From positions 1 to 58,261 of the forward strand of contig CAYNOR010000012.1 of assembly GCA_964398915.1 (NCBI GenBank): a stretch of DNA of 58,261 nucleotides, in the 5' to 3' direction. Below the pieces are notes generated by a model. The model was not told the origin of the DNA. It saw nothing but the letters and a program-made list of their open reading frames with translations, and did not search any database. Shown in pieces: positions 1-5,986 of this stretch; position 1 is the stretch's first letter; every line of letters begins with the position of its first letter. Both the position numbers and the translations under genes were made by a program. Source of the DNA: Tichowtungia sp964398915. GTDB lineage: Bacteria; Verrucomicrobiota; Kiritimatiellia; Kiritimatiellales; Tichowtungiaceae.

Positions 1-239
1 AACCAGATCAGAAACAGAACTAAAAAGTGACAACTTTAAATCAGGACGTGACAGTGGAGTGTAGGAGTCAGAGCTCCTAGCACCCAACAACAAACAACCA
101 GCAACTGAATCCGGACAGAGGTCGGACCTTTCTGCCTGCGGCAGATCCGCCGGAGGCGGAAGACTTTTGACGTATGTCCCCTTTGTGTCTTTGCGTCTTC
201 GCGGTCAAACAGAAGTTGATGAGTCGGATAACCGCAACC
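1..239. repeat. Intergenic repeat-rich DNA left of the PIN toxin-antitoxin pair
   Basis: No gene is visible here. The DNA is short, phrase-like, low-complexity text (for example AACAACAAACAACCAGCAAC near 86-105). It includes a double palindrome at 131-160: stem TCTGCC/GGCAGA followed by stem TCCGCC/GGCGGA. It ends in the first copy of a 46-nt direct repeat (176-221). A diverged copy of the double palindrome lies in reverse orientation inside the GT2 gene at 6148-6177, with 24 of 30 positions the same. Confidence 0.7.
176..221 (+). repeat. 46-nt direct repeat, copy 1
   Basis: Begins GTCCC, continues through TTTGTGTCTTTG and ends AACAGAAGTTGATG. It matches 1355-1400 in the same orientation at 44 of 46 positions. 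The two copies bracket the PIN toxin-antitoxin genes and the low-complexity tract. Confidence 0.9.
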
Positions 240-274
240 TTGACAAGACGTATAGAATTTTAATACTGTACGTC
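240..274 (+). promoter_or_regulatory. Promoter and palindromic operator of the PIN toxin-antitoxin operon
   Basis: A consensus -35 TTGACA lies at 240-245 and a -10-like TAATAC at 261-266 (AATACT at 263-268 would give a 17-nt spacer). A palindrome GACGTA (247-252)/TACGTC (269-274), with inner GTAT/ATAC, covers the promoter, as expected for autoregulation by a ribbon-helix-helix antitoxin. Transcription would start within a few bases of the ATG at 277 and no Shine-Dalgarno sequence is visible, so the mRNA may be nearly leaderless. Confidence 0.55.
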
Positions 275-276
275 AT

Positions 277-516
277 ATGAATTCGAAGCTTACATTGCGC
301 ATGGATCACGGGGTGATTGCTCTGGCCAAGGCCGAGGCGGCACAACGGGGGAAGTCGGTGTCACAGATGGTCGCGGATTTTATTGATTCAATCGGACACG
401 TAAAAGCTTCGGCCAGCAGATTGCCTCCGGTGACCTCTTCTCTGCTGGGTTTGTTAAGAGACCGCGAGGGTTCGGAAGAATCTTATAAGAAGCATCTTCA
501 GGAAAAGTACCGGTGA
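277..516 (+). CDS. DUF6364-like ribbon-helix-helix antitoxin
   Basis: A 79-residue protein resembling small DUF6364-type antitoxins. The N-terminal segment KLTLRMDHGVIALAK gives the beta strand and first helix of a ribbon-helix-helix DNA-binding fold. The following GKSVSQMVADFI fits the second helix, and the tail would bind the toxin. Its stop overlaps the GTG start of the PIN gene (GTGA, 513-516), the usual antitoxin-first coupled arrangement. Expected role: neutralise the downstream PIN ribonuclease and repress the operon through the palindrome at 247-274. The family call is from recognition of sequence style; the pairing with a PIN toxin supports it strongly. Confidence 0.85.
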   Translation: MNSKLTLRMDHGVIALAKAEAAQRGKSVSQMVADFIDSIGHVKASASRLPPVTSSLLGLLRDREGSEESYKKHLQEKYR

Positions 517-935
517 GAGTTCTCGTCGATACCAATGTGGTGCTGGATGTGTTGCTCGACCGGAAGCCGTTTTCTGAACCGGCGGCTCGCCTTTTTGCCT
601 TGATTGAAAATTCGGCTGTTGAAGCGTTCCTTTGCGCGACAACGGTTACAACAGTGGATTATCTGCTAAACCAGTCTCTGTCCCGTTCTGAGGCTGCACG
701 GGCATTACTGCGGCTGCTGGAACTTTTTGAAATCGCTCCGGTAAACAGGCCGGTCATTGAAGAGGCTTTGCACGGCCGCATGATGGACTTTGAGGATGCG
801 GTGCTGGCGCACTCTGCAAATCTGGTGGGTGCTGTTGCGGTGGTTACGCGGAATACAAAGGATTTTAAATTTTCTCCGGTTAAAGCAGTTGACCCGCGCG
901 AAATTCTTTCTCTCCTTGAAAACAAGACTGCTTAG
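513..935 (+). CDS. PIN-domain toxin ribonuclease (VapC-like)
   Basis: A 140-residue single-domain PIN protein. It opens with VLVDTNVVLDVLL, whose first Asp is the N-terminal metal ligand. The mid-region DFEDAVLAHSA and the late VVTRNTKDF supply the other acidic residues of the PIN active site. PIN toxins are Mg-dependent endoribonucleases that cut tRNA or rRNA. The start is GTG, overlapping the antitoxin stop by four bases. The pair sits alone in repeat DNA, bracketed by 46-nt direct repeats, so it looks like an accessory module. The RNA target cannot be read from sequence. Confidence 0.9.
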   Translation: MRVLVDTNVVLDVLLDRKPFSEPAARLFALIENSAVEAFLCATTVTTVDYLLNQSLSRSEAARALLRLLELFEIAPVNRPVIEEALHGRMMDFEDAVLAHSANLVGAVAVVTRNTKDFKFSPVKAVDPREILSLLENKTA

Positions 936-1452
936 GAATCCATCTGATTGGTATGGATCAAACATCCGGGAAATATCTTCTACAACCGCTGTCCTCCTCC
1001 GGCGGATAAATCGCTAGAGTGACTTCCGAGGGGTTCAGAGATCAGAGGACGGAGGACGGAGGTCAGAGGACGGCTGTCAGATATCAGAGATCAGAGGGCA
1101 GAGGTCAGAGAACAGAGGACGGACGCCACAACCAACAACTTGCAGAAGGCCTGACTTCCGACCTCCGATCTCCGACTTCTGACATCTGTCCGCCGACTTT
1201 TGACTTTCAGACCTTTGACCTTGAGACCTCCCCGAGGAGAGTGTGTGGGCGTGTGGGAGACGGAAGACTGAGGACGGAGGTCAGAGGACGGCTGTCAGAT
1301 ATCAGAGATCAGAGGTCAGACTTTTGACTTTCAGACCTTAGACTTTCGACTTAAGTCCCTTTTGTGTCTTTGTGTCTTCGCGGTCAAACAGAAGTTGATG
1401 GTCGCTCGACGGTCAGTAGCTCGTTGGACTGCGAATTATTTGTTAATTTTTA
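936..1452. repeat. Low-complexity text-like repeat tract downstream of the toxin
   Basis: A stretch with no credible gene. Between about 1019 and 1350 it consists of variants of GAGGTCAGAGATCAGAGG and, in the middle, their reverse complements (CTGACTTCCGACCTCCGATC near 1151-1170), so it could fold on itself. A perfect 46-nt direct repeat is present at 1052-1097 and 1270-1315. A 20-nt unit starting ACTTTTGACTTTC recurs at 1196-1215 and 1320-1339. The open frame from 1019 to 1327 is a by-product of this composition. The tract ends with the second 46-nt bracket repeat. Confidence 0.85.
1355..1400 (+). repeat. 46-nt direct repeat, copy 2
   Basis: Same orientation as 176-221, with two C/T differences. 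Recombination between the copies would remove the toxin-antitoxin pair together with the low-complexity tract. Confidence 0.9.
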
Positions 1453-1498
1453 TGTTATAATGGCTGGCATATCCGTGTTTTAATCAACGACAGCTGTC
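1453..1498 (+). promoter_or_regulatory. Extended -10 promoter and palindrome ahead of the polysaccharide locus
   Basis: TGTTATAAT at 1453-1461 is an extended -10 element (TG-N-TATAAT). No good -35 is seen, which extended -10 promoters tolerate. About 28 nt downstream is a perfect 10-bp palindrome, GACAGCTGTC (1489-1498), in the presumed leader of the first polysaccharide gene. It could be a regulator site; this is inferred from symmetry only. Confidence 0.45.
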
Positions 1499-1539
1499 TG
1501 GGCTAAAACAAAAATTTAAATGCGGAAATATTAAATATT

Positions 1540-2973
1540 ATGTCCTTATACACGACAGGAGTAACGATTGACTCCGGCATTCAGTGCGCGAGCCCGTTCC
1601 TGAAACGGCGGACGGCCGATTCTATTGCGATGAATATTACCGATGGCTTGATGCTTTTTCTGGCTATGCTGGCCGGGGATGCCTTGCTGTTCTGGTGGAA
1701 CGGAGTTCCGATCAAAATGGAGCCGATTTTTCTGCTGATTCCTGCATGGTGGGTTGGCACATGGCTGACACATCTGGTTCCGGGGTGGGGGCTTGGGGCA
1801 GTTGAAGAACTCCGCAGAATCCAGCTGTTGCTGATTACACTGTTTGCGTCCGCTCTGGTTATTGTTTTTTTTCAACGGGATGCCGGGATAAGCCGGATAT
1901 CTTTCATTACGGCTTATTTTGCGTCCGCTGTTTTTGTGCCGGCCGGACGGTTTGTCGCTAAAAAAATTCTGGCGGAACTGAATCTTTGGGGCGTTCCTGC
2001 CGTAATTTACGGCACGAAAACAACCGTGCCGATTGTCGCTGCGGCTTTATATCAGGATCGGACTTTCGGCTTCGTTCCAAAGGCCGTTCTTAGTAATGAT
2101 TTCCCCCAAGGGCATGTTATCAGCGGACTGCCGGTACTGGGTACACTTAAAAACACTACGCGGCGGATGCCGGTGGCTATTGTGGCACTGCCAGAAATGA
2201 TCCGGCACGAATTGATCAACCTGCTGGAAGGTCCGTTACAGACGTACAATACCATTTTGCTGGTTCCCGATTTGCAGGACGCTCCCTCGCTCTGGGTGAA
2301 GCCGTGTGATTTGCAGGGGATTCTGGCTCTTGAAATCCGGCGGAATCTGCTCGATCCGGCCTCGCTTTTTCTCAAAACAACTATAGAACGTTTGCTGGTA
2401 TTGTTGACGTTGCCGGTGTGGGGTCCGATATGTCTGATTCTTATGCTGATCATCTGGTTACAGGATTTTAATGCGCCGGTCTATGCCCAGGAAAGAATCG
2501 GGAAAAATAATATCCTCTTCAAAACCTATAAACTGCGCACGATGATCCCGGACGCAGAAAAGGTTCTTAAGAAAAAACTGGCTGAAGATCCCGCTCTTAA
2601 ATCCGAATGGGAGGCTCATTATAAGCTCAGAAAAGATCCCCGGATTACGCCGGCGGGACGGTTCCTGCGGAAAACATCGCTGGATGAACTTCCTCAACTG
2701 TGGTGCGTTTTGACCGGAACCATGGCGCTGGTGGGTCCTCGCCCTCTGCCGACCTATCATCATGGCGAATTGCAACCCCGTACGCAGCGCCTGCGCATCA
2801 AAGTAAATCCAGGCATTACCGGCCTTTGGCAGGTTTCAGGCCGCAGTGACAGCGGCACCGCCGGAATGGACAGGTGGGATACTTACTATGTTACCAATTG
2901 GTCGATTTGGCTCGACCTGATTATCATCGCCCGTACCGCCCGTGTTGTGTTGTTCGGTAGCGGGGCGTATTAG
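1540..2973 (+). CDS. WbaP-type polyprenyl-phosphate sugar-phosphate transferase
   Basis: A 477-residue initiating transferase that would load the first sugar-1-phosphate onto undecaprenyl phosphate at the inner membrane, starting an exopolysaccharide or O-antigen repeat unit. The N-terminal third has several hydrophobic membrane helices, followed by a nucleotide-binding-like middle domain (about 130-230). The C-terminal catalytic domain has YKLRTM (about 330), LRKTSLDELPQLW (about 377-389), LVGPRPLP (about 397-404) and NPGITGLWQVSGR. This is the long PHPT architecture of WbaP/WcaJ rather than the short PglC form. The start at 1540 has a poor ribosome site; ATG 1630 is an alternative. The sugar transferred cannot be inferred. 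Confidence 0.92.
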   Translation: MSLYTTGVTIDSGIQCASPFLKRRTADSIAMNITDGLMLFLAMLAGDALLFWWNGVPIKMEPIFLLIPAWWVGTWLTHLVPGWGLGAVEELRRIQLLLITLFASALVIVFFQRDAGISRISFITAYFASAVFVPAGRFVAKKILAELNLWGVPAVIYGTKTTVPIVAAALYQDRTFGFVPKAVLSNDFPQGHVISGLPVLGTLKNTTRRMPVAIVALPEMIRHELINLLEGPLQTYNTILLVPDLQDAPSLWVKPCDLQGILALEIRRNLLDPASLFLKTTIERLLVLLTLPVWGPICLILMLIIWLQDFNAPVYAQERIGKNNILFKTYKLRTMIPDAEKVLKKKLAEDPALKSEWEAHYKLRKDPRITPAGRFLRKTSLDELPQLWCVLTGTMALVGPRPLPTYHHGELQPRTQRLRIKVNPGITGLWQVSGRSDSGTAGMDRWDTYYVTNWSIWLDLIIIARTARVVLFGSGAY

Positions 2974-3004
2974 CGCGTGTTGCCATGCAATACGCATGTG
3001 GAAC

Positions 3005-3027
3005 GTTGTAAGTAGCATGTGGAAAGC
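3005..3027 (+). repeat. Left inverted-repeat arm of the four-helix-bundle gene element
   Basis: A 23-nt arm beginning GTTGTAAGTAG. Its reverse complement matches 3474-3496 at 19 of 23 positions. The arms enclose only the four-helix-bundle gene. Confidence 0.7.
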
Positions 3028-3047
3028 AGATCGAGCTGAAAGGGAGA

Positions 3048-3440
3048 ATGGTGTTAGCTAAAAGTGTTCGGGATCTTGATGTATACAAAGTCGCTTTTGA
3101 GGTTCAGCAGCAAATATTTGATCTGACAGGAACATTTCAAAAAGAAGAAAGATATTCCTTGACTGATCAGATCCGCCGATCCTCACGTTCTATAGGTGCT
3201 AACCTTTCTGAAGCGTGGGCAAAAAGGCGCTATCCGGCACATTTCGTCAGTAAACTTTCTGATGCTGACGGTGAAATGGAAGAGACTGTGCATTGGATAG
3301 AGACCTCTTTCTCATGTGCGTATGTGAGCGAAGATCTAAAAGATCAGATTGTTTCAAAATGCCGGCACATAGGGGGTATGCTGAACAAAATGATGGATAA
3401 CGCAGATTCATGGTGCAAAAGTTACATCAGCCAAAAATAA
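3048..3440 (+). CDS. Four-helix-bundle (S23-like) protein
   Basis: A 130-residue protein of the four-helix-bundle family first known as 23S rRNA intervening-sequence proteins (TIGR02436-like). Typical segments are RDLDVYKVAFE near the start, YSLTDQIRRSSRSIGANLSEAW in the middle, and a C-terminal helix with KCRHIGGMLNKMMD. The biochemical role of the family is unknown. GGGAG at 3042-3046 lies only one base before the ATG at 3048, so initiation may be weak or start slightly downstream. It separates two polysaccharide genes and sits between 23-nt imperfect inverted repeats, suggesting arrival as a small cassette. No role in polysaccharide synthesis is implied. Confidence 0.9.
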   Translation: MVLAKSVRDLDVYKVAFEVQQQIFDLTGTFQKEERYSLTDQIRRSSRSIGANLSEAWAKRRYPAHFVSKLSDADGEMEETVHWIETSFSCAYVSEDLKDQIVSKCRHIGGMLNKMMDNADSWCKSYISQK

Positions 3441-3473
3441 TTTGTCTAACCATAATTATTAATCTCATAGTTG

Positions 3474-3496
3474 GCGTTCTACATTCTACTTTCAAC
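3474..3496 (-). repeat. Right inverted-repeat arm of the four-helix-bundle gene element
   Basis: Reverse complement of the arm at 3005-3027 with four mismatches. It ends five bases before the GTG start of the O-antigen ligase gene, so the element borders the next gene directly. Confidence 0.7.
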
Positions 3497-3501
3497 ATAT
3501 T

Positions 3502-4974
3502 GTGCAGCGGAAAATGAACTTGTTCGGCAAAATAACAATAGCCGCCCTGCTTATCGCCATAGGCTTCGCAACGACGCTCTACGGCGTCTGGGAAGATAAG
3601 GCGACGCTGTATGGTCCGCTGTTGATGATGATCTATCTGGCAGTTTCAGTTTGGGCGGCAAGTGGCGTGTGGCGTGTGGACGGTAGAAAGTGGAAGGCAG
3701 GACGTGCGAAGTGGCGCTCTGAAGGCTCGGAGTCCCTTCGGGAGGTGAAACGTGAAACCACATCCAACATTCAACATTCCACAACTCACAGCATTCCGCC
3801 GGGAGGCGGAATGCTTCTCCTTTTCTGGCTCTACAGCCTTGCGCTGATTCCAGTTTCCGTACTTCCGTATGAAGCCAAAATCAGCTCGCTCTATTTCGGC
3901 GGCTATCTGGTGGTTTATTGGGCGTCTGCAAATATCCTTTCACGTTTTTCATACCGTAAAGCCGTTTGGACCGCGGTGTTTATCCTGATGGTGATGGTCG
4001 CGCTCTATAGTCTGGTGCAGCATAAAACGGCTCCAAATATAATTTTTGGTGCGGAACGCTATACAACATATTGGGAAGGCGGGCGTCTCGGTGGAACCTA
4101 TCAGTGTCCAAACCATATCGCCCACCTCTTTCAGATGTGGCTTCCGCTTTGCATGGTTTGTCTCTTTATTCCTCAGTTCGGCTGGTTTTGGCGTATCTGC
4201 TTCGCCTACGCCTTACCGCTGTTTTTGCTGCTGATCTATCAGACCCAGTCGCGGGCCGGTATTCTTGGCGCGTTGGCAGCACTGGGCACAACCACTCTTC
4301 TGATGGTTTTGCGTAAAAGCCGCCGCGCATTCTGTTTTGCACTGCTGGTTGTGCCGTTGCTGGGTGCTGGCGCGCTCGGAGCCCTTTGGGCGGGGTCGGC
4401 CATGTTCCGCACCCGTATGCAGCCGGTGGTGAAGGTTTTGTCAGCGGCGGTTGCTGGAGATTGGGAGAGCGTGGTCTCTGTCGATTTCCGCCCGCAGACC
4501 TGGGTTGACACGGTTGAGATGATCAAAGACCGTCCGGTCTTTGGCTTTGGTCCGGGGAATTATGCTTTGACGTATGAGGATTACCGTCAGCGTTGTCAGG
4601 CTGTCCGCATCGAAACAGTTCACCCGCATAACGAATACGTTGAGTTGCTTACCGAATACGGACTGGTTGGCGGCGTACTGGTGCTTTGTGCGCTAATCAG
4701 TATTTCTTTTCAGATGATACGCTTGATCCGTACCTCACCTCGCCCGTATCACGCATTGCCTGCCGCGGCATTACTCGGCGCTCTGGCCGGAACCGCTGTC
4801 CACGGCTTTTTCGATTTTGAACTGCATATCTTTCCGAACGCCATGATGCTCGCGCTGCTGGCGGGGTGCGCTGCGGCTCCGCTTTTACAAATCCGACCGG
4901 GTGAAGCCAATAATACGGCCACAAGAAACACAAAAACTCACAAAAACGGGAAGGTTCCTAATGTCGATCACTGA
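3502..4974 (+). CDS. O-antigen ligase/polymerase family membrane protein with an in-frame repeat insertion
   Basis: A 490-residue polytopic membrane protein of the Wzy_C/O-antigen ligase family, which transfers undecaprenyl-linked glycan or polymerises repeat units at the periplasmic face. About ten or more hydrophobic helices are visible. The large periplasmic loop carries RPVFGFGPGNYALTYEDY and VHPHNEYVELLTEYGLVG, the signature of the family. Residues about 54-104 (3661-3814) are foreign-looking: Arg/Lys/Ser-rich, built from repeat phrases and ending in a 24-nt perfect hairpin, inserted between two membrane helices. The last residues (after PGEANN) are encoded by the left arm of the next repeat element. 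Start is GTG 3502 or ATG 3514. Confidence 0.88.
   Translation: MQRKMNLFGKITIAALLIAIGFATTLYGVWEDKATLYGPLLMMIYLAVSVWAASGVWRVDGRKWKAGRAKWRSEGSESLREVKRETTSNIQHSTTHSIPPGGGMLLLFWLYSLALIPVSVLPYEAKISSLYFGGYLVVYWASANILSRFSYRKAVWTAVFILMVMVALYSLVQHKTAPNIIFGAERYTTYWEGGRLGGTYQCPNHIAHLFQMWLPLCMVCLFIPQFGWFWRICFAYALPLFLLLIYQTQSRAGILGALAALGTTTLLMVLRKSRRAFCFALLVVPLLGAGALGALWAGSAMFRTRMQPVVKVLSAAVAGDWESVVSVDFRPQTWVDTVEMIKDRPVFGFGPGNYALTYEDYRQRCQAVRIETVHPHNEYVELLTEYGLVGGVLVLCALISISFQMIRLIRTSPRPYHALPAAALLGALAGTAVHGFFDFELHIFPNAMMLALLAGCAAAPLLQIRPGEANNTATRNTKTHKNGKVPNVDH
3661..3814 (+). repeat. Repeat DNA inserted in frame in the ligase gene
   Basis: Contains GTGGCGTGTGGCGTGTGGA at its left, CCAACATTCAACATTCC at 3764-3780, and a perfect hairpin at 3791-3814 (stem GCATTCCGCC/GGCGGAATGC, loop GGGA). 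It is open in the ligase frame and adds about 50 residues in a loop between hydrophobic helices. Composition and phrases match the intergenic repeats at 1-221. Confidence 0.7.
4918..4946 (+). repeat. Left inverted-repeat arm of the GxxExxY element
   Basis: A 29-nt arm (GCCACAAGAAACACAAAAAC plus CTCACAAAAA overlap). Its reverse complement is found at 5330-5358 with 26 of 29 identical positions. It encodes the last residues of the ligase (NTATRNTKTHKN) and supplies its 3' end. Confidence 0.85.
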
Positions 4975-5329
4975 GCTGTGCGATGTGATTAGAGAAACGA
5001 GCTTTGCAATCCACAAGTACCATCGGAACGGACACTTGGAAAAGATTTATGAGAATGCATTGGTAAATCGGTTGAGAAAGCTGGGTTTAACAGTGGAGCA
5101 ACAGTACCCGCTGACCGTGTACGATGAGGATGGAACGGCGCTGGGGGATTATTATGCAGACTTGTTTGTTGAGGGCTGTTTGATTGTTGAGCTCAAGGCA
5201 TGCAAGAGCACGACGGAAGAACATGTGGCACAGCTTCTAGGATATCTCACGTCGGCAAGAATTCATGACGGACTGCTCATTAACTTCGGAGCTCCCCGGC
5301 TTTATGTAAAAAAATATGTGATGGGATGA
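4961..5329 (+). CDS. GxxExxY protein
   Basis: A 122-residue protein of the GxxExxY family (TIGR04256-like). The name-giving motif is G24-HL-E27-KI-Y30. It is followed by QYPLTVYDEDG and a PD-(D/E)xK-like core, ADLFVEGCLIVELKACKS, and ends LLINFGAPRLYVKKYV. Family members are small nuclease-fold proteins of unknown function, often next to repeats. ATG 4961 is chosen because GGGAAGG stands just before it; an upstream in-frame start at 4901 lies inside the ligase gene and repeat. It overlaps the ligase end by 14 bases. The gene is enclosed by 29-nt inverted repeats, forming a unit of about 441 bp. Confidence 0.9.
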   Translation: MSITELCDVIRETSFAIHKYHRNGHLEKIYENALVNRLRKLGLTVEQQYPLTVYDEDGTALGDYYADLFVEGCLIVELKACKSTTEEHVAQLLGYLTSARIHDGLLINFGAPRLYVKKYVMG

Positions 5330-5358
5330 TTTTTGTGCGTTTTAGTGTTTTTTGTGGC
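5330..5358 (-). repeat. Right inverted-repeat arm of the GxxExxY element
   Basis: Starts immediately after the GxxExxY stop codon. The reverse complement matches 4918-4946 at 26 of 29 positions. No obvious target-site duplication is seen outside the arms. Confidence 0.85.
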
Positions 5359-5373
5359 ACCTGAATATTTCAT

Positions 5374-5967
5374 ATGAAAAATAAAAAACAACAAGCAGTC
5401 TTCCGCCACCTGATCGGTATCTTATTGCTGATTGCGACAGGATGGTCCGTGCAGGTGATGAGTTCGTCATGGATTCGTGCCCGGGGCGATAAACTTATGG
5501 CGGAGCATAATTTTCAGCGGGCTGAGACCTTTTATAAAACCGCTGAGCGGATTGATCCGCAGAACTGGCTTGCTCAACTGGGACTCGGCCAAGTTTATTA
5601 TTCTTATCGATATAATGAACTCGATCCGGCCCGTAAGCACGAGTGGGCGCTGAAAGAGCATTCAGCCTATGCCGAAGCCTACCGAACCAATACCAAAAAA
5701 GAGGAAGTGGTTTACGGTTTAGGGCGGGTCGAACTATTTCTCGGCAACCGGGACAAAGGACTGGATTATTTGCGGCAGGCCGCTAATTACAAACGGTTTA
5801 ACGATTTTTACTGGCGTAAGCTCGGTATTGAACTGCGCAAGGCGGGCCTTTACGATGAAGCACTGACCGCCTTCGAATACGCGCAGAAGCTGGATCGTTC
5901 CAACCCGACCGTAAAACGCAATATCGAATGGCTAAAAAAACGTAAATCCGCGATACCTTCCAAGTAG
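5374..5967 (+). CDS. Membrane-anchored TPR protein of the polysaccharide locus
   Basis: A 197-residue protein with one N-terminal hydrophobic anchor (about residues 12-30, HLIGILLLIATGWSVQVM) followed by tetratricopeptide-like helices. Recognisable units are AEHNFQRAETFYKTAERIDP, VVYGLGRVELFLGNRDKG and RKAGLYDEALTAFEYAQKL. It probably faces the periplasm. Such proteins next to O-antigen ligases often act as scaffolds for assembly, but nothing here shows a partner. It lies between the GxxExxY element and the GT2 gene, with a 19-base gap to the latter. Confidence 0.85.
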   Translation: MKNKKQQAVFRHLIGILLLIATGWSVQVMSSSWIRARGDKLMAEHNFQRAETFYKTAERIDPQNWLAQLGLGQVYYSYRYNELDPARKHEWALKEHSAYAEAYRTNTKKEEVVYGLGRVELFLGNRDKGLDYLRQAANYKRFNDFYWRKLGIELRKAGLYDEALTAFEYAQKLDRSNPTVKRNIEWLKKRKSAIPSK

Positions 5968-5986
5968 AGCTGAACGATTTGTGGAC

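Noticed and set aside
1019..1327. 102-codon open frame
   Set aside because: Produced by low-complexity repeat DNA; the peptide is only repeated RDQRS/TSDLRS-like text.
1019..1350. CRISPR-like array
   Set aside because: Repeats are degenerate, irregularly spaced and without unique spacers; no cas genes.
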